Shown here one piece after another: positions 63,818 through 64,000 of a DNA stretch of 64,000 nucleotides. Origin of the DNA: Rhizobium sp. C4 (lineage in GTDB: Bacteria > Pseudomonadota > Alphaproteobacteria > Rhizobiales > Rhizobiaceae); assembly GCF_021026315.1 (NCBI RefSeq), contig NZ_JAJNCX010000003.1, positions 310,001 through 374,000 on the forward strand, given 5' to 3'. The notes beneath the pieces were generated by a model, which saw only the letters and a program-made list of their open reading frames with translations, had not been told where the DNA came from and did not search any database. Both the position numbers and the translations under genes were made by a program. Each line of letters begins with the position of its first letter. The first letter of the stretch is position 1.

Positions 63818-64000
63818 ATGTACAAGGCGCCTGTTGAAGAAATCGCGTTCACGCTCAAGCATGTGGCGGGTATCGGCGAAGCCATGGAGCAGGGACTGCT
63901 CGGCGATCTGAGCGAAGATCTGCTGGATGCGATCCTGACCGAGGCTGGCCGTTTTGCCGAAGAGGAAGTCGCACCGCTCGCCGACAATGGCGACAAGCAG
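63818..64000 (+). CDS. acyl-CoA dehydrogenase, N-terminal part (truncated by window end)
   Basis: The first 61 codons. MYKAPVEEIAFTLKHVAGIG and AGRFAEEEVAPLADNGDKQ match the N-terminal helical domain of rhizobial acyl-CoA dehydrogenases of the DUF/Acyl-CoA_dh_N type. FAD enzyme of fatty acid beta-oxidation. GGGAGG eight bases upstream sets the start. Control by the palindromic promoter upstream is likely. Confidence 0.8.
   Translation, partial: MYKAPVEEIAFTLKHVAGIGEAMEQGLLGDLSEDLLDAILTEAGRFAEEEVAPLADNGDKQ

Noticed and set aside
1-64000. tRNA or rRNA genes, CRISPR arrays, insertion sequences, prophage or integrative element ends
   Set aside because: Reading through the gaps showed no cloverleaf-like sequence, direct-repeat arrays, transposase or integrase genes, or att-like duplications.

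Overview
The window is GC-rich, densely coded chromosomal DNA from an alphaproteobacterium of the order Hyphomicrobiales, most likely family Rhizobiaceae (Rhizobium/Agrobacterium/Ensifer/Shinella relatives). The evidence is type II glutamine synthetase with a divergent small gstI-like gene and a sigma-54 promoter, an F0-only ATP synthase operon with separate b and b' subunits, an endonuclease-type MutL, neighbouring rhizobial families (DUF4170, DUF2093, DUF1217, DUF6101), and a CTTGAC-N17-CTATGT promoter. I see no tRNA, rRNA, insertion sequence, prophage or CRISPR array. Almost everything looks like core chromosome.

Layout. 0-5.5 kb: lipid A/Kdo genes (waaA, a HAD phosphatase, lpxK) facing DUF2093 and mutL. 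5.8-9 kb: a PAS/receiver protein without a kinase domain, then a GGDEF-EAL protein with a degenerate GGDEF motif. 9-10.8 kb: the nitrogen module gstI-glnII. 10.9-16 kb: an EamA exporter and a sugar-acid operon (SDR, dgoK, dgoA, SMP-30 lactonase) with a divergent IclR regulator and two palindromes between them. 16-24 kb: LuxR-type regulator, GT2 glycosyltransferase, Mrp ATPase, CorA, Kup and a SleB-type hydrolase. 24-26.8 kb: atpI-atpB-atpE-atpF'-atpF, with a terminator-like hairpin after atpE. 26.9-38.4 kb: rnhB, radical SAM, moaB, ispE, TPR protein, polyprenyl diphosphate synthase, DUF2007, methyltransferase, S49 peptidase, Fsr-like MFS.

38.5-47.5 kb: glyQ and glyS lie about 6 kb apart. Between them are a vapBC toxin-antitoxin pair, lemA, a class I-like EPSP synthase gene and a DUF2207 gene. 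47.5-53.5 kb: an intergenic hairpin repeat cluster, DUF523, MATE exporter, purD, ubiA, DUF6101. 53.7-64 kb: a 734-residue protein with six degenerate DUF1217-like units, modABC with a perfect palindromic ModE-type operator, a YbfB-type MFS gene, a second repeat pair, a short ModE, an FAD-linked oxidase, a Sua5-type enzyme, and the start of an acyl-CoA dehydrogenase whose promoter spacer holds a 16-bp palindrome.

The strongest candidate for something little described is the modular intergenic repeat. Five copies at two loci share a C/T-rich left end, a middle hairpin and a TCTCCCC/GGGGAGA hairpin. The middle hairpins differ in sequence but keep their pairing. Other leads are the natural Phe at position 101 of the EPSP synthase, the DUF1217 multi-repeat protein, the ModE without a molybdate-binding domain, and the paired but degenerate signalling proteins at 5.8-9 kb. 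Start codons were chosen by eye from ribosome-binding sites and family alignments from memory, so some may be off by a few codons.
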